Positions 25,619 to 38,044 of a DNA stretch of 64,000 nucleotides are shown here, one piece after another. Every line of letters starts with the position of its first letter. Positions within the stretch are counted from its first letter, which is position 1. The stretch lies in contig NZ_CP025407.1 in the NCBI RefSeq assembly GCF_002847285.1, forward strand, positions 7,133,001 through 7,197,000. Direction: 5' to 3'. Source of the stretch: Streptomyces sp. CMB-StM0423. GTDB taxonomy: Bacteria > Actinomycetota > Actinomycetes > Streptomycetales > Streptomycetaceae. The notes beneath the pieces are model-generated. The model did not search any database and was not told the DNA's origin. It worked only from the letters and a program-made list of their open reading frames with translations. The position numbers were made by a program, and so were the translations under genes.

Positions 25619-26122
25619 TCAGGCGTCTTCGTGGACCACGACGGCGCGGCGGGCGTCGGCGTCCAGGACACCCCAGCCGATGAGCTGCTCGGTCAGCACC
25701 GAGGGCGACTGGTCGTAGATCACGGCGAGCGTGCGCAGGTCGTCCTGGCGGATGGAGAGGACCTTGCCGTTGTAGTCCCCGCGCTGGCTCTGGATCGTCG
25801 CCGCATAGCGCTGCAGCGGGCCCGCCTTCTCCGCGGGGATCTGGGCCAGGCGCTCCAGGTCCAGCACGAGCTTCGGCGGCGGCTCCGCGGCCCCGCCGGG
25901 CGCCGAACCCGGGAGAAGCTCCTGCACCGGCACCCCGTAGAAGTCCGCCAGCTCGGCCAGGCGCTGCACGGTGACCGCACGGTCCCCGCGCTCGTACGAC
26001 CCGACGACGACGGCCTTCCAGCGCCCCTGGGACTTCTCCTCCACGCCGTGCAGTGAAAGGCCCTGCTGGGTACGGATGCCCCGGAGCTTGGCCCCGAGCT
26101 GTTTGGCGTATTCGCTGGACAT
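25619..26122 (-). CDS. bldD: developmental master regulator BldD
   Basis: A 167-residue repressor of Streptomyces sporulation genes. The N-terminal XRE-type helix-turn-helix (about 9-70) contains KAVVVGSYERGDRAVTVQRL. The C-terminal domain keeps the c-di-GMP signature RxD-x8-RxxD exactly as R114-G-D116...R125-Q-D-D128, so dimerisation by tetrameric c-di-GMP is expected. A perfect BldD operator lies 39 bp upstream of the start, consistent with known autorepression. It is transcribed toward nusB and away from pyrR. Confidence 0.98.
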   Translation of the reverse strand: MSSEYAKQLGAKLRGIRTQQGLSLHGVEEKSQGRWKAVVVGSYERGDRAVTVQRLAELADFYGVPVQELLPGSAPGGAAEPPPKLVLDLERLAQIPAEKAGPLQRYAATIQSQRGDYNGKVLSIRQDDLRTLAVIYDQSPSVLTEQLIGWGVLDADARRAVVVHEDA

Positions 26123-26160
26123 ATGGCTCCCCGGACGACAGTCTGGTAACTCACTGTGAG

Positions 26161-26175
26161 GTTACGCAGCGTAAC
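26161..26175. promoter_or_regulatory. BldD operator in the bldD promoter
   Basis: GTTACGCAGCGTAAC fits the published BldD consensus nTnACnCWGnGTnAn at every defined position. It lies 39-53 bp upstream of the bldD start codon, where a core promoter is expected, and marks autoregulation. It is about 110 bp from the putative pyrR promoter on the other strand. Confidence 0.85.
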
Positions 26176-26310
26176 TTGGCTTCGTCAAGCGGAAGATTCA
26201 TCCGGCCGCCACCCATCAGGGTGGTGCGCGCGCGGCGGTGGAGCGGCGGAGCCCCGGCGGCGGTGGTGTCCGGCCGCGCTGTTACGGTAGAGGGGACCTG
26301 ACGTCCTTTA

Positions 26311-26342
26311 ACGCCCGTCCTGTGAGGCGGGGAAGGGGGTCC
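26311..26342 (+). promoter_or_regulatory. PyrR-binding RNA loop in the pyr leader
   Basis: GTCCTGTGAGGC (26317-26328) holds the UCCNGNGAGGY core of PyrR-binding loops, closed by CCCG (26314-26317) with CGGG (26328-26331). GGACC (26294-26298) can pair with GGTCC (26338-26342), enclosing the loop and the ribosome-binding region AAGGGGG. No terminator hairpin with a T-run follows, so translational rather than transcriptional attenuation is likely, as described for mycobacteria. A possible -10 (TACGGT, 26283-26288) would start the RNA just before the outer stem. Confidence 0.7.
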
Positions 26343-26349
26343 TTTTCGT

Positions 26350-26910
26350 ATGGACACGCACAGCCCTGAACCGGCGCGGCCCGTACTGGAGGCGCCGGAC
26401 ATCCAGCGGGTGCTGACCCGCATCGCGCACGAGATCGTGGAGCGCACCAAAGGCGCCCACGACGTGGTGCTCCTGGGCATCCCGACCCGCGGCGTGTGGC
26501 TCGGCCACCGGCTCGCCGCAAAGCTGGAAGAGATCACCGGCAGCAAGTTCGGCCAGTCGGGCGTCGGCTCGCTCGACATCACGATGTACCGCGACGATCT
26601 GCGCATGGGACCGCCCCGCGCGCTCGCCCGCACCGACATCCCCGCGGAGGGGATCGACGGCCGGCTGGTGGTGCTCGTGGACGACGTGCTCTTCTCCGGA
26701 CGCACGATCCGCGCGGCGCTCGACGCGCTGAACGACATCGGCAGGCCGCGGGCGGTCCAGCTCGCCGTCCTCGTCGACCGGGGCCACCGCGAGCTGCCCA
26801 TCCGCGCCGACTACGTCGGCAAGAACCTCCCCACGTCGCTGCGGGAGACGGTCCGCGTCCAGCTCACCGAACAGGACGGCCGCGACGCCGTGCTGCTCGG
26901 CTCCAAGTAG
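26350..26910 (+). CDS. pyrR: bifunctional pyr operon regulator / uracil phosphoribosyltransferase PyrR
   Basis: A 186-residue phosphoribosyltransferase-fold protein that senses UMP and represses the pyr operon by binding leader RNA. The PRPP loop LVVLVDDVLFSGRTI is at 106-120 and the RNA-binding face segment LDITMYRDDLR at 75-85. It has its own target loop 20-35 nt upstream of its ATG, so it probably controls its own translation and that of the genes after it. A GC hairpin (26938-26953) lies between pyrR and pyrB. Confidence 0.96.
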   Translation: MDTHSPEPARPVLEAPDIQRVLTRIAHEIVERTKGAHDVVLLGIPTRGVWLGHRLAAKLEEITGSKFGQSGVGSLDITMYRDDLRMGPPRALARTDIPAEGIDGRLVVLVDDVLFSGRTIRAALDALNDIGRPRAVQLAVLVDRGHRELPIRADYVGKNLPTSLRETVRVQLTEQDGRDAVLLGSK

Positions 26911-27005
26911 GACGCCCGCCCCGCTCCGCCGGCCGCCGGGGGCGTACGCCCCCCCGTGAGCCGCGGCGCGCGACCCGCCGTACCCACGACACCCCGGAGC
27001 ACCCA

Positions 27006-28004
27006 GTGAAGCGCCATCTCATCTCGGCCGCCGACCTGTCCCGCGACGACGCCGTGCTGATCCTCGACACCGCCGAGGAGCTGGCCCGGATCGCGGACCG
27101 GCCCATCAAGAAACTGCCCACCCTGCGCGGCCGCACCGTGGTCAACCTCTTCTACGAGGACTCCACCCGCACCCGCATCTCCTTCGAAGCCGCCGCCAAG
27201 CGGCTCTCCGCCGACGTCATCAACTTCTCCGCCAAGGGCTCGTCGGTCTCCAAGGGCGAGTCCCTGAAGGACACCGCCCTGACCCTGGAGGCCATGGGCG
27301 CCGACGCCGTCGTCATCCGCCACCACGACTCCGGCGCCCCGCACCGGCTGGCCACCTCCGGCTGGATCAACGGCTCCGTCGTCAACGCAGGCGACGGCAC
27401 CCACGAGCACCCCACGCAGGCGCTCCTCGACGCCTTCACCATGCGCCGCCACCTGGCGCCCGGCACCGGTGGCGGGCTCGACGGCCGCCGGATCACGGTC
27501 GTCGGCGACATCCTGCACAGCCGGGTCGCCCGCTCGAACGTGCTGCTGCTGCACACCCTCGGGGCCGAGGTCACCCTGGTCGCCCCGCCCACGCTGGTGC
27601 CGGTCGGCGTGGAGAGCTGGCCGTGCGAGGTCTCGTACGACCTGGACGCCGTGCTGCCGAAGTCCGACGGCGTGATGATGCTGCGGGTCCAGCGGGAGCG
27701 GATGAACGCCGCGTTCTTCCCCACCGAGCGGGAGTACGCCCGCCGCTACGGCCTCGACGGCGACCGGATGGCGCGCATGCCCGAGCACGCCCTCGTCATG
27801 CACCCGGGCCCGATGAACCGCGGCATGGAGATCACCGCCGAGGTCGCCGACTCGCCCCGCTGCACCGCCGTCGAGCAGGTCGCCAACGGCGTCTCCATCC
27901 GCATGGCCGTGCTCTACCTGCTGCTCGGCGGCGCACCGGGCGAGGCCCCCGCTGCCGCCACGACCGCCCCGACCACCGCACGCACCGAGGAGACCGACCG
28001 ATGA
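27006..28004 (+). CDS. pyrB: aspartate carbamoyltransferase catalytic subunit
   Basis: A 332-residue enzyme that joins carbamoyl phosphate and aspartate, the committed step of pyrimidine synthesis. The carbamoyl-phosphate motif STRTR (in FYEDSTRTRISFE), HEHPTQALLDA and GDILHSRVARSN are intact. The last 20 or so residues are an Ala/Thr-rich tail. The GTG start is 95 bp after pyrR. The stop overlaps pyrC by 4 bp (ATGA). No pyrI regulatory subunit is present. Confidence 0.97.
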   Translation: MKRHLISAADLSRDDAVLILDTAEELARIADRPIKKLPTLRGRTVVNLFYEDSTRTRISFEAAAKRLSADVINFSAKGSSVSKGESLKDTALTLEAMGADAVVIRHHDSGAPHRLATSGWINGSVVNAGDGTHEHPTQALLDAFTMRRHLAPGTGGGLDGRRITVVGDILHSRVARSNVLLLHTLGAEVTLVAPPTLVPVGVESWPCEVSYDLDAVLPKSDGVMMLRVQRERMNAAFFPTEREYARRYGLDGDRMARMPEHALVMHPGPMNRGMEITAEVADSPRCTAVEQVANGVSIRMAVLYLLLGGAPGEAPAAATTAPTTARTEETDR

Positions 28005-29296
28005 GCAAGACCCTGATCCGCGGCGCGAAGCTCCTCGGCGGCGAGGCCCGGGACGTCCTGATCGACGGCGAGACGATCGCCGAGGTCGCCGAGCCCGGCG
28101 TGGCGCTGGCGGCCGAAGGCGCCGAGGTGGTCGAGGCCGCGGGGCACATCCTGCTGCCCGGCCTGGTCGACCTCCACACCCACCTGCGCGAGCCCGGCCG
28201 CGAGGACTCCGAGACCGTCCTGACCGGCACCCGTGCAGCCGCGAAGGGCGGCTTCACCGCCGTCCACGCGATGGCCAACACCTTCCCCGTCGCCGACACC
28301 GCCGGCGTCGTGGAGCAGGTCTGGCGGCTCGGCCGCGAGTCCGGCTACTGCGACGTGCAACCGGTCGGCGCCGTCACCGTGGGCCTGGAGGGCAAGCAGC
28401 TCGCCGAGCTGGGCGCCATGCACGAGTCGGCGGCCGGCGTCGTGGTCTTCTCCGACGACGGCAAGTGCGTGGACGACGCCGTGATCATGCGCAGGGCGCT
28501 GGAGTACGTGAAGGCGTTCGACGGCGTCGTCGCGCAGCACGCGCAGGAGCCGCGGCTGACCGAGGGCGCCCAGATGAACGAGGGCGTCGTCTCCGCCGAG
28601 CTGGGCCTCGGCGGCTGGCCCGCCGCCGCCGAGGAGTCGGTCATCGCCAGGGACGTGCTGCTCGCCGCCCACGTCGACTCCCGGGTGCACATCTGCCACC
28701 TGTCCACCGCCGGCTCGGTGGAGATCGTGCGCTGGGCGAAGTCCAAGGGCTGGCGGGTCACCGCCGAGGTCACGCCGCACCACCTGCTGCTCACCGACGA
28801 GCTGGTCCGCTCCTACGACCCCGTCTACAAGGTCAACCCGCCGCTGCGCACCGAGACCGACGTACGCGCGCTGCGCGAGGCGCTGGCCGACGGCACCATC
28901 GACTGCGTCGCCACCGACCACGCCCCGCACCCGCAGGAGGACAAGGACTGCGAGTGGGCCGCCGCCGCCATGGGCATGGTCGGCCTGGAGACGGCGCTGT
29001 CCGTCGTGCAGCAGACGATGGTCGACACCGGGCTGCTCGACTGGCCGGGCGTCGCCGACCGGATGTCCTTCCGCCCCGCCGCCATCGGCCGCCTCGACGG
29101 CCACGGCCGCCCCGTCGCCCCCGGCGAGCCCGCCAACCTCACCCTGCTCGATCCGGCCTACCGTGGGCGGGTGGATCCGCACAGCTTCGTCTCCCGCAGC
29201 CGCAACACCCCGTACGCGGGCCGCGAGCTGCCAGGACGGGTCACGCACACCTTCCTGCGCGGCCGGGCCACCCTCGCCGGGGGTGAGCCCGTATGA
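28001..29296 (+). CDS. pyrC: dihydroorotase
   Basis: A 431-residue metal-dependent amidohydrolase that cyclises carbamoyl aspartate. Zinc ligands are visible in DLHTHLREPG, EVTPHHLLL and DHAPHPQEDKD, with HICHLSTAGS between. Length fits the class I bacterial type. It overlaps pyrB and the following membrane-protein gene by 4 bp each, so the operon is tightly coupled here. Confidence 0.97.
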   Translation: MSKTLIRGAKLLGGEARDVLIDGETIAEVAEPGVALAAEGAEVVEAAGHILLPGLVDLHTHLREPGREDSETVLTGTRAAAKGGFTAVHAMANTFPVADTAGVVEQVWRLGRESGYCDVQPVGAVTVGLEGKQLAELGAMHESAAGVVVFSDDGKCVDDAVIMRRALEYVKAFDGVVAQHAQEPRLTEGAQMNEGVVSAELGLGGWPAAAEESVIARDVLLAAHVDSRVHICHLSTAGSVEIVRWAKSKGWRVTAEVTPHHLLLTDELVRSYDPVYKVNPPLRTETDVRALREALADGTIDCVATDHAPHPQEDKDCEWAAAAMGMVGLETALSVVQQTMVDTGLLDWPGVADRMSFRPAAIGRLDGHGRPVAPGEPANLTLLDPAYRGRVDPHSFVSRSRNTPYAGRELPGRVTHTFLRGRATLAGGEPV

Positions 29297-29898
29297 GGCT
29301 CGCCACCCTGCTCGCCGAGGAGCCGCGGTCGCAGCCGGTGACCGACTGGGCGGCGCGCATCGGCTGGGTCGTCGGCCTGATCCTCTTCACCGCGCTCGTC
29401 TACTGGCTGATGCGCGAGGGCTGGAAGTGGCGCGGCCAGCTCCAGTCCGGCATTCCGGACCTGCCCCCGATTCCCGAAGAGACCGGTCCGGTACGGCTGG
29501 AGCTGACCGGCCGCTACCACGGCACGACCGCCGCCGGGCAGTGGCTCGACCGCATCGTCGCCCACGGCCTCGGCGTACGCAGCCGCGTCGAGCTGACCCT
29601 CACCGAGCGGGGCCTGGCGGTCGTACGCCCGGGGGCCGCGGACTTCTTCGTTCCCGCCGCGCACCTGCGCGGCGCCCGGCTCGACAAGGCCATCGCGGGC
29701 AAGGTCCTCACCGAGGGCGGGCTGCTGGTGGTCACCTGGGCCCACGGGGGCGCGGAGTACGACTCCGGATTCCGCTCAGACCACGCCGCCGAGCACGCCG
29801 CCTGGGTGGCGGCGCTCGGCGCCCCGACGACCGAGAACGCTCCCGCCGACGCCGCCGCGAGCACCGCAGACAGCACCACCACGGAAGGCACACGATGA
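29293..29898 (+). CDS. membrane protein with PH-like domain inside the pyr operon
   Basis: A 201-residue protein with one N-terminal membrane helix (about 22-40). A basic patch follows, then a beta-rich cytoplasmic domain (about 65-175) that resembles bacterial PH-like folds (RLELTGRYHGTT, SRVELTLTERGLAVVRP, LLVVTWAHGG). The C-terminus is Ala/Thr-rich. It overlaps pyrC and carA by 4 bp each, so it must be made with the pyrimidine enzymes. The same arrangement is familiar from other Streptomyces, yet I know of no assigned role. Confidence 0.8.
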   Translation: MRLATLLAEEPRSQPVTDWAARIGWVVGLILFTALVYWLMREGWKWRGQLQSGIPDLPPIPEETGPVRLELTGRYHGTTAAGQWLDRIVAHGLGVRSRVELTLTERGLAVVRPGAADFFVPAAHLRGARLDKAIAGKVLTEGGLLVVTWAHGGAEYDSGFRSDHAAEHAAWVAALGAPTTENAPADAAASTADSTTTEGTR

Positions 29899-31056
29899 CC
29901 GCATCCCACCGCGGCCAGGACAGCCCCGCCGTACTCGTCCTCGAAGACGGCCGCAGCTTCCGCGGCCGCGCCTACGGAGCGACGGGGGAGACCTTCGGCG
30001 AAGCCGTGTTCTCCACCGGCATGACCGGCTACCAGGAGACCCTGACCGACCCCTCGTACCACCGCCAGGTCGTCGTCATGACCGCCCCGCACGTCGGCAA
30101 CACCGGCGTCAACGACGAGGACGCCGAGTCCGCCCGCATCTGGGTCTCCGGCTACGTCGTGCGCGACCCCGCCCGCGTCCCCTCCAGTTGGCGCGCCACC
30201 CGCTCCCTCGACGAGGAGCTGCGCCGCCAGGGCGTCGTCGGGATCTCCGGCGTCGACACCCGGGCGATCACCCGGCACCTGCGCGAGCGCGGCGCCATGC
30301 GCGTCGGGATCTTCTCCGGCGACCGGGTCGCGGACCCGGACGCGATGCTCGCCAGGGTGCGGGTGCAGAAGCAGATGAAGGGCGCGGACCTCGCGCCCGA
30401 GGTCGCCACCGACGAGCCGTACGTCGTCCCCGCGATCGGCGCGAAGCGCTTCACCGTCGCCGCGCTCGACCTCGGCATCAAGGGCATGACGCCGCGGCAC
30501 ATGGCCGAGCGCGGCATCGAGGTGCACGTGCTGCCGGCCACCGCCACGGTCGAGGAGGTCTACGCGGTCGGGCCCGACGGCGTGTTCCTCTCCAACGGGC
30601 CCGGCGACCCGGCCGCCGCCGACCTCACCGTGGTCCGCGCGGTGCTGGAGCGCGGCACGCCGCTGTTCGGCATCTGCTTCGGCAACCAGCTCCTCGGCCG
30701 CGCCCTGGGCTTCGGCACGTACAAGCTGAAGTACGGCCACCGCGGCATCAACCAGCCAGTCCAGGACCGCACCACGGGCCGCGTCGAGGTCACCGCGCAC
30801 AACCACGGCTTCGCCGTGGACGCCCCCCTGGACGAGATCACCGACACCCCGTACGGGCGCGCCGAAGTCAGCCACGTGTGCCTCAACGACCGGGTGGTCG
30901 AGGGACTGCGGCTGCTGGACCGGCCGGCGTTCTCCGTCCAGTACCACCCCGAGGCGGCCGCCGGGCCGCACGACGCCGCGTACCTCTTCGACCGCTTCGT
31001 CCAGCTCATGGCCGCTCAGACGGCACAGACAGCACCGCCAGCACAGGGAGCCCAGC

Positions 31057-31064
<8 letters not shown>
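29895..31064 (+). CDS. carA: carbamoyl-phosphate synthase small (glutaminase) subunit
   Basis: A 389-residue subunit that hydrolyses glutamine and channels ammonia to CarB. The N-terminal CPSase domain (FSTGMTGYQETLTDPSY) is followed by a class I amidotransferase with the nucleophile Cys in GICFGNQLLG and the His/Glu pair in YHPEA. The ATG overlaps the upstream stop by 4 bp, and the end overlaps carB by 8 bp. It supplies both pyrimidine and arginine synthesis. Confidence 0.97.
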
Positions 31065-34377
<3,313 letters not shown>

Positions 34378-34395
34378 CCGCCGCCCCGAGTCGTC

Positions 34396-34436
34396 CCGTG
34401 CCCCCGCCGGTCCCCACCGGTCCTGCGGGGGCACGG
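34396..34436 (+). terminator. hairpin between carB and pyrD
   Basis: A perfect 12-bp stem (34396-34407 with 34425-34436) whose loop contains a second small inverted repeat (CCGGT/ACCGG). It is the only strong hairpin inside the otherwise coupled pyrB-carB stretch and ends 25 nt before the pyrD start. It could be a partial terminator, an RNA-stability element or an attenuator. Confidence 0.55.
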
Positions 34437-34461
34437 CACCCGAAGCAGCCGAAGGTCCCTC

Positions 34462-35627
<1,166 letters not shown>

Positions 35628-35631
<4 letters not shown>

Positions 35632-36488
35632 CCCCCGAGCCCGCCGAGCCCCCCGAGCCCTTCGGTAGCCGGCTGCACCGGGCGACGGCCGCCCGCGGCC
35701 CGCTGTGCGTCGGCATCGACCCGCACGCCGCCCTGCTGGCCCGCTGGGGGCTGCCGGACGACCCGGCGGGTCTGGAGCGGTTCGCGATGACCGCCGTCGA
35801 GGCGCTGGCCGACCGCGTCGCGGTGCTCAAGCCGCAGTCCGCGTTCTTCGAGCGCTTCGGCTCCCGCGGCGTCGCCGTGCTGGAGAAGGCCGTCGCGGCG
35901 GCGCGGGCGGCCGGGGCGCTGGTCCTCATGGACGCCAAGCGCGGCGACATCGGCTCGACGATGGGCGGCTACGCCGCCGCGTACCTCGGCAAGGACGCCC
36001 CGCTGCGCTCCGACGCGCTGACCGTCACCCCCTATCTCGGGTACGAGTCGCTGCGCCCGGCGCTGGACGCCGCCCACGCCGCAGGCGCCGGCCTCTTCGT
36101 CGTCACGCTCACCTCCAACCCGGAGGGCGTCGAGGTGCAGCGCGCCGCCGTGCACGGCGCGCACGGCGCACGAACCGTCGCGCAGACGATGCTGGACCAC
36201 ATCGCCGCCGAGAACCGCGGTGCCGAGCCGCTCGGTTCGGTCGGCGCCGTCGTCGGCGCCACCCTCGCCGAAGCCGGCGCCGAGCTGGCCGTCAACGGCC
36301 CGCTGCTGGCCCCCGGCATCGGCGCCCAGGGCGCCGCGCCCGCCGACCTCCCGCGGGTCTTCGGCGCCGTGCTGCCCCAAGTCCTGCCCAGCGCAAGCCG
36401 GTCGGTGCTGGCGCACGGACCGGATAGCGCGAGGCTGCGGGCGGCGGCCGAACAATTGGCCGATGACGTACGGAACGTATACCCATAA
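35628..36488 (+). CDS. pyrF: orotidine-5'-phosphate decarboxylase, type 2
   Basis: A 286-residue TIM-barrel decarboxylase that makes UMP, the last step encoded here. The catalytic Lys/Asp array appears as MDAKRGDIGST. Length and CVGIDPHAALL identify the longer type 2 form common in actinobacteria. The ATG overlaps the pyrD stop. pyrE is absent from the operon, as in other Streptomyces. Confidence 0.96.
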
Positions 36489-36554
36489 ACCGGGTCATAT
36501 ACCCAGAACTTGCCGCGGAACTTGAGTCTGACCAGGACTTTTCGTCTGTTCTCG

Positions 36555-36583
36555 CTGACTGGCGCGTTCTCGGCCGCTAGTCT
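36555..36583 (+). promoter_or_regulatory. predicted promoter P1 of mihF
   Basis: CTGACT (36555-36560) and TAGTCT (36578-36583) are separated by 17 bp, close to the Streptomyces housekeeping promoter pattern. The start would be near 36590, about 105 nt before mihF. Confidence 0.5.
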
Positions 36584-36618
36584 CCGTCATCAGAGCGCGG
36601 GCGCCAGCGCGTTGCTCG

Positions 36619-36647
36619 TTGCTCCGCAGGTGCGGGGCCACTAGGTT
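36619..36647 (+). promoter_or_regulatory. predicted promoter P2 of mihF
   Basis: TTGCTC (36619-36624) and TAGGTT (36642-36647) are separated by exactly 17 bp. The start would be near 36654, about 42 nt before mihF, and downstream of P1 in a tandem arrangement. Confidence 0.55.
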
Positions 36648-36695
36648 CCACACCGTTCCATATCCGATTAGTTCGACATCCGAGGTGACGTAGGC

Positions 36696-37019
36696 GTGGC
36701 TCTTCCGCCCCTTACCCCTGAACAGCGCGCAGCCGCGCTCGAGAAGGCCGCAGCGGCTCGCCGGGAGCGCGCCGAGGTCAAGAATCGGCTGAAGCACTCC
36801 GGCGCTTCCCTGCACGACGTCATCAAGCAGGGCCAGGAGAACGACGTCATCGGCAAGATGAAGGTCTCCGCCCTGCTTGAGTCCATGCCCGGCGTGGGCA
36901 AGGTGCGCGCCAAGCAGATCATGGAGCGTCTCGGCATCTCCGAGAGCCGTCGGGTGCGCGGTCTGGGCTCCAACCAGATCGCCTCGCTGGAGCGCGAGTT
37001 CGGCAGCACCGGTTCCTGA
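36696..37019 (+). CDS. mihF: actinobacterial integration host factor sIHF/mIHF
   Basis: A 107-residue nucleoid-associated protein that bends DNA and affects condensation and antibiotic production in Streptomyces. The N-terminal long basic helix (about 8-35) is followed by a helix-two-turn-helix type DNA-binding unit (MPGVGKVRAKQIMERLGI, 64-81). A GTG start is used. It lies immediately upstream of gmk and rpoZ, the conserved actinobacterial order. Two tandem promoters are predicted in the 207-bp gap after pyrF. Confidence 0.95.
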   Translation: MALPPLTPEQRAAALEKAAAARRERAEVKNRLKHSGASLHDVIKQGQENDVIGKMKVSALLESMPGVGKVRAKQIMERLGISESRRVRGLGSNQIASLEREFGSTGS

Positions 37020-37057
37020 CGTTCCGAGGCACTCCCGGAAACCGGGATAATCGCTGC

Positions 37058-37651
37058 ATGAGTACAGCCTTCTCCCGGGGGGCGGCCCCCGTCCCGCCGG
37101 CAGATCGTCCGCGGCTGACCGTGCTCTCCGGCCCCTCCGGGGTCGGCAAGAGCACGGTCGTCGCGCATCTGCGCAAGGTCCATCCCGAGGTGTGGCTCTC
37201 GGTCTCCGCGACGACCCGCAGACCGCGCCCCGGCGAGCGGCACGGCGTCCAGTACTTCTTCGTCAGCGACGACGAGTTCGACAAGCTCGTCGCCAACGGC
37301 GAGCTGCTGGAGTGGGCGGAGTTCTCCGGCAACCGGTACGGCACCCCGCGCGGGCCCGTGCTGGAGCGGCTGGACGCCGGCGAGCCGGTGCTGCTGGAGA
37401 TCGACCTCCAGGGTGCGCGGCTGGTCCGGGAGAGCATGCCCGACGCGATGCTGGTCTTCCTCGCCCCGCCGAGCTGGGACGAGCTGGTCCGCCGGCTCAC
37501 CGGGCGCGGCACCGAGCCGCCGGAGGTCATCGAGCGCCGGCTGGCCGCGGCGCGGACCGAGCTGGCGGCCGAGGAGGAGTTCGACTCGACCCTTGTCAAC
37601 ACCTCCGTCGAGGACGTCTCCGCCGAGCTGCTAGCCTTGATGCAGGTTTGA
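37058..37651 (+). CDS. gmk: guanylate kinase
   Basis: A 197-residue kinase that converts GMP to GDP. Walker A SGPSGVGKST is at about 24-33, with the GMP-binding SVSATTRRPRPGE and GVQYFFVSDDEF segments. A perfect GATAAT -10 (37046-37051) lies 6 nt before the ATG, so the mRNA from this promoter would be leaderless. Transcription from mihF could also read through. The N-terminal 18 residues are a short non-conserved extension. Confidence 0.96.
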   Translation: MSTAFSRGAAPVPPADRPRLTVLSGPSGVGKSTVVAHLRKVHPEVWLSVSATTRRPRPGERHGVQYFFVSDDEFDKLVANGELLEWAEFSGNRYGTPRGPVLERLDAGEPVLLEIDLQGARLVRESMPDAMLVFLAPPSWDELVRRLTGRGTEPPEVIERRLAAARTELAAEEEFDSTLVNTSVEDVSAELLALMQV

Positions 37652-37682
37652 TTCGTGAAGTTCCACTGGAAGGCTGGATAGG

Positions 37683-37955
37683 TTGTCCTCTCCCATCACC
37701 GCGCCCGAGGGCATCATCAACCCGCCGATCGACGAGCTGCTTGAGGCGACCGACTCCAAGTACAGCCTCGTGATCTACGCGGCGAAGCGCGCGCGGCAGA
37801 TCAACGCGTACTACTCCCAGCTCGGCGAGGGCCTGCTGGAGTATGTCGGCCCGCTGGTGGACACCCACGTGCACGAGAAGCCGCTGTCCATCGCGCTCCG
37901 CGAGATCAACGCGGGTCTGCTGACCTCCGAGGCCACCGAGGGCCCCGCGCAGTAG
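37683..37955 (+). CDS. rpoZ: RNA polymerase omega subunit
   Basis: A 90-residue subunit that helps fold beta-prime. EGIINPPIDELLEATDSKYS and YAAKRARQINAYY are the conserved parts. The TTG start follows a GGAAGG site. The gene is 31 bp after gmk and ends at a strong hairpin. In Streptomyces omega has been tied to development and antibiotic output. Confidence 0.95.
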   Translation: MSSPITAPEGIINPPIDELLEATDSKYSLVIYAAKRARQINAYYSQLGEGLLEYVGPLVDTHVHEKPLSIALREINAGLLTSEATEGPAQ

Positions 37956-37966
37956 GCATCCCTCAT

Positions 37967-38004
37967 CCACCGGGCCCGGCAGCGCGGCTGCCGGGCCCGT
38001 GGTG
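37967..38004 (+). terminator. hairpin after rpoZ
   Basis: A perfect 12-bp stem (37972-37983 with 37987-37998, GCG loop), extended by imperfect CCAC/GTGG pairing. It starts 12 nt after the rpoZ stop and ends before coaBC. Confidence 0.75.
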
Positions 38005-38044
38005 TGTCATGGGGGTGGAGACGACGAGCGGTGGGGAGCGGGAC

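Noticed and set aside
26938..26953. GC hairpin between pyrR and pyrB as a terminator
   Set aside because: The stem is only 6 bp around GTAC and has no T-run; too weak to call separately, though it is mentioned with pyrR.
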